From NCBI RefSeq assembly GCF_000513135.1, contig NZ_BAUV01000013.1, positions 27,802 through 91,801 of the forward strand: DNA of 64,000 nucleotides. The letters are read 5' to 3'. Within the stretch, counting starts at the first letter, position 1, and each line of letters starts with the position of its first letter. Under the pieces are notes generated by a model that worked only from the letters and a program-made list of their open reading frames with translations, was not told the DNA's origin and searched no databases. Below are positions 26,459 through 36,740 of this stretch, piece after piece. The stretch comes from Halalkalibacter akibai JCM 9157. Lineage in GTDB: Bacteria > Bacillota > Bacilli > Bacillales > Bacillaceae_D. A program made the translations under genes and the position numbers.

Positions 26459-27796
26459 ATGAAAAGGAAAAGCTTTTTGGTTACAGTTATTGGTTTGGCC
26501 ATGCTTACTTTAGCTGCCTGCGGTGGGAGCTCATCTTCTTCAGGTGAAGCAGATGAAACAACGGTAATAGGCGGTGACATTGAAGGAGCTACAGAACTAT
26601 CATTTTGGACATTTGCTGGTTTGCATGTCGATTTATTTGAGGACGCAGCTAATTCTTGGAATGAGGAAAATCCAGATAGACCGATTAAACTAGTTGCTGA
26701 AACATATCCATTTGATCAAATGCACAATAATCTATTACTTGCCTTGCAATCTGGATCAGGTGCACCAGATATTGCGGATATTGAAATTTCGCGTTTCCCT
26801 AACTACCTACAAGGGGTACCACAACTTTTACCAATGAATGATCATGTTACACCAGTGATTGATAAATTCGTTGAAGCTAGATTTGATATTTATTCGAAGG
26901 ATGGCATGTACTACGGAATGCCTACTCACGTTGGTGCATCTGTAATGTACTATAATAAAGAAATTATGGATGAAGCAGGAGTAGACGTTGAAGCAATTAA
27001 AACTTGGGATGACTATGTGGAAGCTGGTAAACAAGTGAAAGAAAAAACTGGTAAGGTCATGACTACTGTTCATACCGATGATTACCTACCTATGTTCCAA
27101 ATGGTCAGCCAACGCGGTTCAGATTGGTTTGATGAGAATGGCAATCTAACATTGGACGCTCCAGACAATGTTGAAGTACTACAATATTTACATGATTTGG
27201 TTTATGTTCATGAAGTCGCAGAAATTACGCCAGGTGGTCAACCACATGCAGAAGAATTTTATGCGTATATGAATGAAGGCAATGTAGGTTCGTTAGCAAT
27301 GCCAATCTGGTTTATGGGACGTTTCCTTGAGAACATGCCTGACCTAAAAGGAAAAATGATGATTCAACCACTTCCTGCTTGGGAAGAAGGTGGATTCCGT
27401 TCAGCTGGAATGGGTGGTACAGGAACGGTTGTTACAAACCAAACAGAACATGAGGAGCTTGCTAAAGATTTCTTAGCTTATGCAAAACTTACTGAAAGAG
27501 CGAATGAAAAGCTTTGGACGATCCTTGGATTTGACCCTCCACGTTGGGATGTATGGGATAATCCTGTATTCAAAGAAGATAATGCGTTCTATCAATACTT
27601 TGGTGATAACATCTTTGAGGTTTTATTAGATGTTCGTGATGAAATTAATGCAATTAATGTTACGCAATATACGCCTGACGTAGCTAATGAATTTACGACG
27701 ACGATTTTTAATGATGTGTTAAGACAACAAACTAAGACTCCTGAAGAAGGGTTGAAAAGCGCACAACAGGTGATTGAGTCTAAGATGCAAGACTAG
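26459..27796 (+). CDS. Sugar ABC transporter substrate-binding lipoprotein
   Basis: The roughly 445-residue extracellular lipoprotein has a signal peptide ending in the lipobox LAAC (cysteine near residue 22) and a Ser/Gly-rich linker. The mature part is a family-1 solute-binding fold (ELSFWTFAGLHVDLFEDAANSWNEE, GSGAPDIADIEISRF, YYGMPTHVGASVMYYNKEIM). It would capture the oligosaccharide for the two permeases upstream. ATG 26459 is preferred; TTG 26453 is also in frame behind a GGGGGG stretch. A stable hairpin follows. Confidence 0.9.
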   Translation: MKRKSFLVTVIGLAMLTLAACGGSSSSSGEADETTVIGGDIEGATELSFWTFAGLHVDLFEDAANSWNEENPDRPIKLVAETYPFDQMHNNLLLALQSGSGAPDIADIEISRFPNYLQGVPQLLPMNDHVTPVIDKFVEARFDIYSKDGMYYGMPTHVGASVMYYNKEIMDEAGVDVEAIKTWDDYVEAGKQVKEKTGKVMTTVHTDDYLPMFQMVSQRGSDWFDENGNLTLDAPDNVEVLQYLHDLVYVHEVAEITPGGQPHAEEFYAYMNEGNVGSLAMPIWFMGRFLENMPDLKGKMMIQPLPAWEEGGFRSAGMGGTGTVVTNQTEHEELAKDFLAYAKLTERANEKLWTILGFDPPRWDVWDNPVFKEDNAFYQYFGDNIFEVLLDVRDEINAINVTQYTPDVANEFTTTIFNDVLRQQTKTPEEGLKSAQQVIESKMQD

Positions 27797-27807
27797 TAAA
27801 AAGGATC

Positions 27808-27843
27808 ATAACTCCTCGTTTCTAAATGACAACGAGGAGTTAT
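27808..27843 (+). other. Intercistronic 13-bp hairpin after the binding protein gene
   Basis: ATAACTCCTCGTT and AACGAGGAGTTAT form a perfect 13-bp stem with a 10-nt loop and no T run. Such hairpins often protect or define the end of abundant binding-protein mRNA, so partial termination before abfA is possible. Confidence 0.6.
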
Positions 27844-27934
27844 ACCTAAAAATAACAAGTGTGTTTCACAAAGCTAAATTAGGAAAAAAGGTGGTCCTTC
27901 ACTAAGGTTAGGAAGTAATTATTGTTTATTTTTC

Positions 27935-27948
27935 CGTGTACGTACACG
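27935..27948. promoter_or_regulatory. LacI-type operator O5 in front of abfA
   Basis: CGTGTACGTACACG, perfect and extended by TTTTC/GAAAA arms, lies 36 nt before the abfA start. It is identical to O4. Confidence 0.85.
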
Positions 27949-27980
27949 GAAAAAAATAGAATGTAAAAGAGAGGGAATGA

Positions 27981-29486
<1,506 letters not shown>

Positions 29487-29558
29487 GATGGGAATGCTGC
29501 CAAGCTGATAAGTTGTGGATTAGCTAAAAGAGCAAATTATTAAAAAAATACAGATTCA

Positions 29559-29662
29559 TAAAAAGGGTGGATAACCTACTGTTTATACAGAGGGTTATCC
29601 ACCTTTTTGAGATATACACAAGGAGTTCATAAAAATTTCGAGAGGAAGTTGAGATATCCACA
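29559..29662. repeat. DnaA-box-like hairpin repeat, copy A
   Basis: GGTGGATAACC faces GGTTATCCACC across a short loop, flanked by AAAA and TTTT, so it can terminate abfA and the convergent protease gene. ATATCCACA follows at 29654. Copies B and C elsewhere share the hairpin and flanks. Confidence 0.75.
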
Positions 29663-29683
29663 GGATAATCGCACCTGTGATGC

Positions 29684-30811
29684 CTATTCCAAAACTTCTC
29701 CTCTTCCAGATAAAATCTTCATATCATCATTTTCATAACCAACTTTATAGGTTACTTTGTATTGACTGTTCGTTTCGCTGCCGTTTTTTCGTTCTTTTGC
29801 GGTGATGACGGCTGTAACGATGATCTCTTCATCTGTTTGAACTGATAGCTCATCAATCATAACGCCCTTCGTGTCGATGTACCCTTCACGGAATTTTTCG
29901 TAAGATAGATTTCCTTGCGATTCGCTTCCTAGTAGAGAATAGGCAGTAACGTAGTCTTTCACATCAAGACTTTCGTAGAAGTAGCTTACTAGAAATTGAG
30001 CATAATCTTCATCTGAGAGAGTGTCTTGTTGATAAATGTCTGTGGTAATCTCGATAGTTGGCAGGGTGGTCAACGGTTGTTTTGACCAGCCTTCAATTAA
30101 TTCAATCACGTTTGGCATTGGAATACTAAATCCAATCACCCCTTGTTCGGCTGAAGCGGAATTGATCCCGAGAACCTCTCCTGTTTGACGATGAATAAGA
30201 GGGCCTCCGCTATTTCCTGGTGCAATAGGAGCTGAGATTTGGTACATATCCTCATATTGAAAAGGAGGAACTTCAAAGGCACGACTCACGCCGCTGATAA
30301 TGCCAGTTGTGACCGTGTTTTGATAGCCTAACGGGCTACCAAAGGCAAGGACTTCGTCACCAACTTCTGCGTGATTTTCTCTACTCACCTTTAAAGGTTC
30401 CGCTCCTTTTAAGCCATCAACACGCACGACGGCTACATCGATCGTTTCACTTAGTCCAATAACCGTTCCTGCGAATTCGCGGTTGTCTCTTGTTTTGATT
30501 TGTACCTCGGTTGCACCTGCAACGACATGGGCGTTCGTGACAATATCTCCTTGATCATTGTACAAGAAGCCAGAACCGAGAGCTTCATTCGCGAGCTCGA
30601 TTTGAACGACGCGCTTTTGTGTATCGTGGATGATGTCTTTTATTGCTTTTTCTCCGTTTTCTAACCCACCTTCGACGGGTTCGCTGGAAAGCAACATCGA
30701 TTCGGTATTAAGCTGTTTCGGAATATCATCCTTTATGAAAGAGAAGGCATAAACTCCTACTCCCCAGATGATCATGGTTGCGATGCAACTGATCCACCAC
30801 TGCTTCTTCAT
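29684..30811 (-). CDS. Membrane-anchored trypsin-like serine protease (HtrA-like, no PDZ)
   Basis: The 375-residue protein has one N-terminal membrane span (residues 5-25). The S1C-type protease domain spans about 60-245, with catalytic His in VTNAHVV, Asp in ETIDVAVVRV and Ser in APGNSGGPL. No PDZ domain follows; instead there is a roughly 110-residue C-terminal part (DEDYAQFLVSYFYESLD to VTYKVGYEND) that looks like an NTF2-like fold, an inference. AAGGAGGG precedes ATG. It lies 12 nt after the zinc-ribbon gene and is surely co-transcribed. Probable role: quality control or regulated cleavage at the outer face of the membrane. Confidence 0.85.
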   Translation of the reverse strand: MKKQWWISCIATMIIWGVGVYAFSFIKDDIPKQLNTESMLLSSEPVEGGLENGEKAIKDIIHDTQKRVVQIELANEALGSGFLYNDQGDIVTNAHVVAGATEVQIKTRDNREFAGTVIGLSETIDVAVVRVDGLKGAEPLKVSRENHAEVGDEVLAFGSPLGYQNTVTTGIISGVSRAFEVPPFQYEDMYQISAPIAPGNSGGPLIHRQTGEVLGINSASAEQGVIGFSIPMPNVIELIEGWSKQPLTTLPTIEITTDIYQQDTLSDEDYAQFLVSYFYESLDVKDYVTAYSLLGSESQGNLSYEKFREGYIDTKGVMIDELSVQTDEEIIVTAVITAKERKNGSETNSQYKVTYKVGYENDDMKILSGRGEVLE

Positions 30812-30823
30812 GTTGTTCCCTCC

Positions 30824-32113
30824 TTACTCGACGTACCAAGTAATATTCTCAATCTCAACGTTTACCTCTTCAAAAAGATAGAACACGGTATCTTCAAACG
30901 AGCCTTTTTCTCCTCGACTTAGATAAAAGGGATAAACCGAAGTCGAACTATCATAAAGATGATTGCCCTCTAAATCGTAGACAGTAAATTCAATCGTTAC
31001 AGACGAAATATCTCTTGTTGCGACGTTTGTGACCTCACCTTTGATATATAAGTCGCCAAATTCATCAACCTCGAATTGAAATGAGGTGACCTCGACTGCA
31101 GCTGTTTCGTTTAATAGTTCTTCCTTGGCCGCGGCTTCCATTGCCTGTTCGAGTCTTGTTTGTTCAGCTTGTTCGAATGCTGTTTGTTCTTGCACAATTT
31201 TTTCCTTAAAGGAAAGAAGCGATTGGTGATCTACTACGTATTTAAGTGCTTGGTCTAAAGTCGCAATGGCTGCTGAAAACTGCTTGTTCTCTAGCTGTTG
31301 TTGCGCTTGCTGCCGGGATATTTGCGTGATTTTAGTGAGAATTTGCTCCTTAACCGCCGCGGCTTCTTCTGTAGATAAAGTGGCCATTCGAGTCAGCTTA
31401 GCTGCCAGCTGGTCAACGGTTGTTAACTCACTAAGTTCCTGCTTTATTTTTCCGACCGTGATCGTGACTTCCTTCGCTGCAAGTAACTCAGCAAACGGGT
31501 CAAATAACGGATCCACTTCTGATTCGATCTTTTCTTTTAAGGAAAAAAAGTTGGTTTCTGCTTCTGAGAATTTCTGCTCTCTCATCTGATCACTAATTAG
31601 CGTTAACTCATCCATGTAAGCCAAGGCGAGATTAACCACCTCTAAATTCTGCTGCAAAACAGGATAAGTAGGACGGATGTCTAGCGCTCTTTGTAATTCA
31701 TCCTCAGCCTTTGAGTAATCGCCATTTAAGGCCGCGGTCTCAGCAGACTGCTGTAGTGCAAGAACCTCTTCGTTTTTATTGGTTTCATTATAGTAAGCTA
31801 CCGAAACACCACCGCTAATAAAAAGGAAACTGATGATAGGAAGAAGGATCGGTACTATTTTAAGAAAGCGACTAGTAGCTCGCTTGTCGTGGTTCAGAGA
31901 GGGTTCAGCTGTTGCGGCTATTTCTTGATCTACTGCTGTTGATTCATTTTCGTTGTAAATAGAGAAATGCTCATGATCATTCTTCGAGGTTTGTAGATTT
32001 GAAGGCTCAGATACTTTTTTTGGAGCCATTGTCCATTCTAAAACCTTTTCCCCACAGTTTGAACAAAATCGAGAATTCTCTACTAATTGATTCCCACATT
32101 TGCGACAAAACAC
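30824..32113 (-). CDS. Zinc-ribbon membrane protein with long coiled-coil ectodomain
   Basis: The 429-residue protein starts with a zinc ribbon (CRKCGNQ..CSNCGEK, residues 3-23), then a hydrophilic cytoplasmic linker, one membrane span near 85-107 (VPILLPIISFLFISGGVSVAYY) and a Glu/Ala/Gln-rich helical, TPR-like ectodomain (residues 115-330, AEDELQRALDIRPTYPVLQQ). It closes with a beta-rich FxLExV-type domain (EVTSFQFEVDEFGDLYIKGEVTN). The start is GTG 32113 with AGGAGG 9 nt upstream. It forms an operon with the protease, which may be its partner. Function is unknown. Confidence 0.75.
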   Translation of the reverse strand: MFCRKCGNQLVENSRFCSNCGEKVLEWTMAPKKVSEPSNLQTSKNDHEHFSIYNENESTAVDQEIAATAEPSLNHDKRATSRFLKIVPILLPIISFLFISGGVSVAYYNETNKNEEVLALQQSAETAALNGDYSKAEDELQRALDIRPTYPVLQQNLEVVNLALAYMDELTLISDQMREQKFSEAETNFFSLKEKIESEVDPLFDPFAELLAAKEVTITVGKIKQELSELTTVDQLAAKLTRMATLSTEEAAAVKEQILTKITQISRQQAQQQLENKQFSAAIATLDQALKYVVDHQSLLSFKEKIVQEQTAFEQAEQTRLEQAMEAAAKEELLNETAAVEVTSFQFEVDEFGDLYIKGEVTNVATRDISSVTIEFTVYDLEGNHLYDSSTSVYPFYLSRGEKGSFEDTVFYLFEEVNVEIENITWYVE

Positions 32114-32211
32114 GATAAAAATCCTCCTATTTTGATATATATTAACGATAAACTAGATTCGCCAGTCTGTCACTAAGGGAAGTTGTGGTTTATTATGGGA
32201 AGGAAGCGGGG

Positions 32212-32240
32212 GGAAGCGAGGGGACGGTTCTTGTGCTTCC
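32212..32240 (+). repeat. REP-like 29-nt repeat
   Basis: A full forward copy (GGAAGCGAGGGGACGGTTCT, then TGTGCTTCC), with an extra GGAAGCGGG left arm directly before it at 32202, suggesting slippage. Confidence 0.85.
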
Positions 32241-32284
32241 TTCTGAGTCTATTACAATTTTAGAGCAACGTTTTTTGTGAAGGT

Positions 32285-32592
32285 ACGTGAAAGTAGCGCG
32301 CACCACAAGCCAGAAGCGTGATTTAATAGCGATTCTTAAAATTTATTTGTGAAATGCTCTATTTTATAAGCGAAATGAACGTGGATAATTGCACTAGAAT
32401 GCACCATAAAAACAATAAATCTTGCTTATTAGCAATTTTTTATTTTCATAGCGAAAGTAACCCAGTTAATTGCGAAGTAGAGCAGGATATAATCGGAACA
32501 TCAGTTTTAATATCGACATTAGCAATTAAGAGCAAACAGAACCAGATTAAATGCAGCACTAAAAAGCAAGCACCCCAATAAGCGTAAAGTAC
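32285..32592 (+). repeat. Quasi-periodic TTAATAGCGA array, copy 2
   Basis: Diverged words such as TTTAATAGCGAT (32331), TTTATAAGCGAA, TTATTAGCAA (32427), CATAGCGAA, GTTAATTGCGAA (32465), TTTAATATCGA (32505), AGCAATTAAGAGCAAA and AATAAGCG recur about every 20 nt across roughly 300 nt. This explains most of the 748-nt gap before the deacetylase gene. A 75-codon open frame inside it is a by-product of the repeat. Confidence 0.6.
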
Positions 32593-32691
32593 TAGTTTTC
32601 TTCGCATGAAAGTTATGTTATAGGTTCAATTATTTATTTTTCAAAAATGGGTAAAAAACACAGTAATTTCGACAAACAAACCCAATTATAC

Positions 32692-32714
32692 TTGCTATAA
32701 TGTACGCGTGTACA
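32692..32714 (+). promoter_or_regulatory. Extended -10 promoter with overlapping palindromic operator
   Basis: TTGCTATAAT is an extended -10 element. It runs into TGTACGCGTGTACA (32701-32714), an imperfect palindrome sharing the TGTACG and CGTGTAC words with operators O1-O5. It may place the deacetylase and esterase genes under the same or a related repressor. The -35 is not clear. Confidence 0.5.
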
Positions 32715-32861
32715 TAAAGTTTATTTTAAGCACCTTACACAAAGAAATGAAAGCCTTTTCTTAGGTGGTTACGACTATATTCAGAAGGAGGGAAGGGAAC
32801 TCATAAGGTATGAAGATTTCTCCAGTAGAATTATTAAAAACTAAAGAAAGAGTGATAAGCT

Positions 32862-33623
32862 ATGAAAAAAATCGTTACATTTCTTCTTGTGATAGTCCTT
32901 TCAGTTGTATCTGTCATGAGCTTTATACAACCGGTATCAGCAAAGAAACCTAGTAATGTTGAAATCCCTGTATTGTTGTACCATGTTGTGAAGCCTAATC
33001 CTGATCCGAATAACCCTTGGCAATTTAGTCTTGAAGAGTTTGAAAAACATATGGCTTATTTAAAAGACAATGGCTACCGGACGTTAACGATCAAGCAGTA
33101 TTTTAATATTCTTGATAAAAAAGCAGCGATGCCAAAGAAAGCGGTTTTGCTAACATTTGATGATAACTCGGATGATTTCTACCCTTATGTCTACCCAGTT
33201 TTGCAAAAGTATGGAATGAAGGCAACACAATTTACGGTTTCTGATTGGGTAGATGGAAGCTGGAATATGACGTCTAGCGAGATTTTAACGGTTATGGAAA
33301 ACGGAGTTGATATTCAAAACCATACTGTCTCCCACCCGTTTCTAACAAATTTAAGCAAAGAGGAGCAATATGCAGAAATCAATGATGCGACAACCGCACT
33401 TAAAGAGCTAACAGGTAAGACGACAGATGTGTTTGCTTATCCTTATGGGAATTATAACGGGGAGACGATTTCTGTTCTCGAAGAATTAGGGTTTAAAGGA
33501 GCCTTTAAAGTAGGCGGTGGGATCAGCACAGACGAGAGTGATCGCTTTGAATTACCTCGTATTATGATTCTTCAAGAACATACGTTAGAAGACTTTATTA
33601 GAATGGTGAAGACAGGCTACTAA
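32862..33623 (+). CDS. Secreted polysaccharide deacetylase (NodB/CE4 family)
   Basis: The 253-residue protein has a signal peptide ending VSA near residue 27. The NodB fold follows: VLLTFDDNSDDFYPYVYPVL (motif 1, metal-binding Asp), QNHTVSHPFL (motif 2, HxxxH metal ligands) and VFAYPYGNYN (motif 3). Motif 1 has DDN where most members have DDG. Possible substrates are acetylated xylan or chitin-type polymers; the xylanase and esterase next door favour xylan. The ribosome binding site is weak. The next gene follows after 31 nt. Confidence 0.88.
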   Translation: MKKIVTFLLVIVLSVVSVMSFIQPVSAKKPSNVEIPVLLYHVVKPNPDPNNPWQFSLEEFEKHMAYLKDNGYRTLTIKQYFNILDKKAAMPKKAVLLTFDDNSDDFYPYVYPVLQKYGMKATQFTVSDWVDGSWNMTSSEILTVMENGVDIQNHTVSHPFLTNLSKEEQYAEINDATTALKELTGKTTDVFAYPYGNYNGETISVLEELGFKGAFKVGGGISTDESDRFELPRIMILQEHTLEDFIRMVKTGY

Positions 33624-33654
33624 ACTAACAGGTAAAATAAGGAGGAGGAATAAC

Positions 33655-34953
33655 ATGGTTAGAAATAAAGTAGCTCTACTACTTATTGCATTTCTAACGG
33701 TTTGTGCAAGCTTCAGTTCCTTTTTAACTACTTCTGTGGAGGCAAAAGAAATGAATAACTCAGGTCATTGGATAGGTGCTTGGTCCGCGAGCCAAGTAGC
33801 TGCTTGGGAGACGGTAGACTGGGACGGTGACGTTTCACGTAACGGTTTTACCGAACAAACATTACGCATGATTGTAAATCCTAATGCTTCCGGCTCTGCT
33901 GTCAGAATTCGTTTATCGAACCAATTTGGAAACAACCCTTTAACATTCGGCAAAGTAACGATAGCCGATACAAAAGCGGGGGCCGAAGTTGTATCTGGTT
34001 CAGTCAAAAAGTTAACCTTTCATAATAGTGAGTCTGTTACCATTCCAGCAGGAGAAGAAGTGTTTAGCGATCCCATTCCTTTTGATGTCACGGATGGTTC
34101 TAATTTAACGATCAGTGTCTTCGTTCCTAATGCAAGTGGTCCGACAACTTGGCACCCAACTTCCAATCAAACAACCTATATTTCTACTAAAGGTGATTTT
34201 AGTAGTGATACAAATGGGGAAAGCTTCGATCAAACATTTGATGCATGGTACTGGTTATCAGGGGTTGATGTGTTAACGAAATCTAATAAAAAATCTCGGG
34301 TAATCGTAGCTTTAGGAGATTCGATTACAGATGGATATTTATCAACCTTGAATGAAAACCGTCGCTGGACGGATGTCTTGAATGACCTTCTTAATAATGA
34401 AATCAAGAATCAGACATTCTCAGTCCTGAACCAAGGGATCTCAGGAAATCGAATTCTGACGGACTCCCCCATTTTTGGAGAAAGGGCACTATCTAGATTA
34501 GAAAGAGATGTTTTCTCTCAAACAGGTGTAACGGATATTATCTTGCTAGAAGGAATCAATGATATCGGCCACACTCCTCATGTGTATGACGCCAAACAGA
34601 TTATTTCAGGAATGAAAAACATAGCGAGCCAAGCTCATGACCGTGGCTTACGAATCTATGTCGGCACGCTGACTCCGTTTAATGCTTATGAAGAGGGTGA
34701 GTATTATACGGAAGAAGGAGAAACAACGCGCCAAGAAGTTAACGCGTGGATCCGAAACAATGACATTTTTGATGGTGTGATTGATTTTGACAAGACATTA
34801 GCGGATCCAAGTGACCCTACTAAAATGCTGCCAGCTTACGATAGTGGAGATCAGTTGCATCCAAATGATGCTGGATTAAAGGCAATGGCAGATTCTATTG
34901 ATTTGTCTATTTTTGAAAAACCGTTAAAAAGAAATAGCGGATCAGGAAAATAG
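33655..34953 (+). CDS. Secreted SGNH/GDSL hydrolase (probable carbohydrate esterase)
   Basis: This 432-residue protein has a signal peptide ending in VEA near residue 30. An N-terminal beta-rich region (HWIGAWSASQVAAWETV to TWHPTSNQTTYIS) is typical of the large SGNH family. The catalytic part begins near 220: ALGDSITDGY (block I Ser), GISGNR (Gly), EGINDIG (Asn) and DQLHPNDAG (Asp/His). It likely removes acetyl groups from plant polysaccharide. A very good AAGGAGGAGG site precedes ATG, and it is in operon with the deacetylase. A strong shared terminator follows. Confidence 0.9.
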   Translation: MVRNKVALLLIAFLTVCASFSSFLTTSVEAKEMNNSGHWIGAWSASQVAAWETVDWDGDVSRNGFTEQTLRMIVNPNASGSAVRIRLSNQFGNNPLTFGKVTIADTKAGAEVVSGSVKKLTFHNSESVTIPAGEEVFSDPIPFDVTDGSNLTISVFVPNASGPTTWHPTSNQTTYISTKGDFSSDTNGESFDQTFDAWYWLSGVDVLTKSNKKSRVIVALGDSITDGYLSTLNENRRWTDVLNDLLNNEIKNQTFSVLNQGISGNRILTDSPIFGERALSRLERDVFSQTGVTDIILLEGINDIGHTPHVYDAKQIISGMKNIASQAHDRGLRIYVGTLTPFNAYEEGEYYTEEGETTRQEVNAWIRNNDIFDGVIDFDKTLADPSDPTKMLPAYDSGDQLHPNDAGLKAMADSIDLSIFEKPLKRNSGSGK

Positions 34954-34972
34954 AGTTAAGAAGGTATATGGA

Positions 34973-35013
34973 AAAACCCGAGGAGGAAGTTAATGACTTC
35001 CTCCTCGGGTTTT
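34973..35013. terminator. Strong bidirectional terminator
   Basis: AAAACCCGAGGAGGAAGT pairs perfectly with its complement over 18 bp around a 5-nt loop, between the convergent esterase and GH11 genes. Confidence 0.92.
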
Positions 35014-35030
35014 CTAAAAGATTCTACTAT

Positions 35031-36113
35031 CTATCTAATTTCCAAGTAATCAACGAAAGCATCCCAGGTGTTGTTGTCAGCAGTTACTATTAGTTCAACT
35101 ACTTGATTACCGGTGCCATGACTAACATTGTCTATCGTATAAACGGCAGGAGACGAACCGCCAAAGTAGAAGGTACCTTTGTTTTGTCCACCGATTCTTA
35201 GGTCCACTCTAGCCATGTTGCTGTTATTCGATGCACCACGGAGTGAAAAGCTGCTTGTGCTTTTCGAGAAGTTATGTGTGAATCTCACCGAATCGTTGTT
35301 AGCGTATAATCCAACTCCATTGAACGGTGAGCTAATATTTCCAGTATACTGACCACCTTTGGTCATATTTTCTGCTTCCACTCTTGTAACAGAGTTTGAA
35401 GGAGGGGTAGAACCGCCACCAGAGCTGCCTCCGATCGTAAGGTTATTACGAGTTACAGAAGCACTTCCGCTACTTTGATAGCCCTCAACTGTAAGTGCCA
35501 CTTCATACATTTTACCCATTGGCATGCCTGCTCTTTCCCATGCCTTAAAGTGTTCGCTAACAGAGATCGTTCCACTTGTACGTTTAGATGTTCGAACACT
35601 CCAATATTGTTTAAAGGTTGCAGTTCCTTTAATAGAAGGTTGGTTTGTTCGAGTTGTTTCATAGATGTCGTATGTGCCACCGTCAACAGTAATGCTACCC
35701 TTTCGTGTACCCGTAGGACGATAGGTACCCCAGCTGTCGACAATGTAGAATTCCACTAATGGATCTACCGTCCAACCATAAACGGTTAAGTACGCATTGC
35801 CACTTGGGTTGAAGTTTGCACTGTAGTCTATTGAGATGTTTCCAATTTGTTGATGCGTTTGTGTTTCATTAAATTTCTTTCCTTTACGGAAGAGGATGTT
35901 ATTGATATTACTCCACTGAGCACTGAATGTACCACCACTATTCAGAGTCATACTTCCAGTCCCGCCGTTATCCTTCCAAAATTCATAGTCGTAACCGTCG
36001 TGAGTGCCAATCTCGTTAGAAGTGAGTGTTGCTGCTTGAACATTTACTGCAGGTAATGTAATGGCAAAACAAAGCACTAAAGCTAATAACAACCTAATTC
36101 TTTTTTGAAGCAT
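35031..36113 (-). CDS. Secreted GH11 endo-xylanase with C-terminal carbohydrate-binding module
   Basis: The roughly 360-residue protein has a signal peptide ending VQA near residue 28. The GH11 jelly roll follows ([17 protein letters not shown]), with the nucleophile glutamate in [12 protein letters not shown] and the acid/base in [10 protein letters not shown] Gly/Ser/Pro linker ([12 protein letters not shown]) leads to a module ([15 protein letters not shown] to [10 protein letters not shown]) of the CBM36/CBM6 kind. This layout matches xylanase J-type enzymes of alkaliphilic bacilli. ATG 36113 has AGGAGG 8 nt upstream; a longer frame begins 39 nt earlier but has no site. A perfect cre palindrome lies upstream, predicting glucose repression. 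Confidence 0.95.
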   Translation of the reverse strand: MLQKRIRLLLALVLCFAITLPAVNVQAATLTSNEIGTHDGYDYEFWKDNGGTGSMTLNSGGTFSAQWSNINNILFRKGKKFNETQTHQQIGNISIDYSANFNPSGNAYLTVYGWTVDPLVEFYIVDSWGTYRPTGTRKGSITVDGGTYDIYETTRTNQPSIKGTATFKQYWSVRTSKRTSGTISVSEHFKAWERAGMPMGKMYEVALTVEGYQSSGSASVTRNNLTIGGSSGGGSTPPSNSVTRVEAENMTKGGQYTGNISSPFNGVGLYANNDSVRFTHNFSKSTSSFSLRGASNNSNMARVDLRIGGQNKGTFYFGGSSPAVYTIDNVSHGTGNQVVELIVTADNNTWDAFVDYLEIR

Positions 36114-36188
36114 TTGGCATTCCTCCTGTTTGGTAAATGGCATTACAATCAAACGATGAACTTGTTACAACCTCCTTCTGCTTAATTT

Positions 36189-36202
36189 TGGAAGCGTTTC
36201 CA
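36189..36202. promoter_or_regulatory. cre site of the GH11 xylanase gene
   Basis: TGGAAGCGTTTCCA is a perfect palindromic cre for CcpA, 76 nt before the xylanase start. Confidence 0.85.
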
Positions 36203-36298
36203 TTAATAAGTTTACAAAAATTACCTTTCACTTACACCATAAAAAGTTTAGATTGTGCTGTAGAAAGTATAGGAGGAAACGCGGGAGGAAGCGTGGGA

Positions 36299-36327
36299 GG
36301 AAGCGTGGGGACGGTTCTCTTGCTTCC
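36299..36327 (+). repeat. REP-like 29-nt repeat with stuttered left arm
   Basis: A full copy (GGAAGCGTGGGGACGGTTCT, then CTTGCTTCC), preceded by two extra GGAAGCGTGGGA/GGAAACGCGGGA arms at 36273-36298. Confidence 0.85.
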
Positions 36328-36360
36328 GTCCGAAACGACCACAACGCTGGATGAAAATTT

Positions 36361-36511
36361 TCGCTTACCTGTGGATTTTTAAGACGGCATTTTATTTAAG
36401 TTAAGCATTATTATAAAGAAAAAAGTGGATAACCTCCTGTTTATACAGAGGGTTATCCACTTTTTTGAGTTATATTTCAGTAATTAAATTGAAGCTTTTG
36501 GTATATCCACA
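36361..36511. repeat. DnaA-box-like hairpin repeat, copy B
   Basis: TGTGGATTT (36370), AAGACGGCATTTTATTTAAG, the GTGGATAACC/GGTTATCCAC hairpin (36421-36466) and ATATCCACA (36503) occur in the same order as copy C near 44 kb, nearly identical over about 100 nt. With the REP copy and the cre this accounts for the gap 36114-36660. Confidence 0.8.
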
Positions 36512-36668
36512 GCGAATGTTGAGGAAGTCTTGCCTAGTGAGTAGCTCTCTAAAACGCTATTAGTGGACACCTGAGTAAGAGTTTTAGAAAGAGAAAAAGA
36601 ACAATCCTGCACTGGGAAGCAAGACGGCAAGTCCCATTGGTTCCAGGTTACTTCCTGAATAACATAAC

Positions 36669-36697
36669 TTGATTGTTCAACAATATTGTTGTATTAT
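36669..36697 (+). promoter_or_regulatory. Promoter and operator of the GntR/FCD gene
   Basis: TTGATT, a 17-nt spacer and TATTAT form a sigma-A promoter. The 13-bp palindrome ATTGTTCAACAAT (36672-36684) overlaps its -35 and spacer, so the regulator probably represses itself. Confidence 0.75.
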
Positions 36698-36740
36698 AGT
36701 TTTGGATACAACTAAAATTATGGATAATGGAGTTGTAGAA

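Noticed and set aside
32354..32581. Plus-strand open frame of 75 codons before the deacetylase gene.
   Set aside because: It coincides exactly with the ~20-nt periodic array, and its composition simply reflects the repeat. No ribosome binding site.
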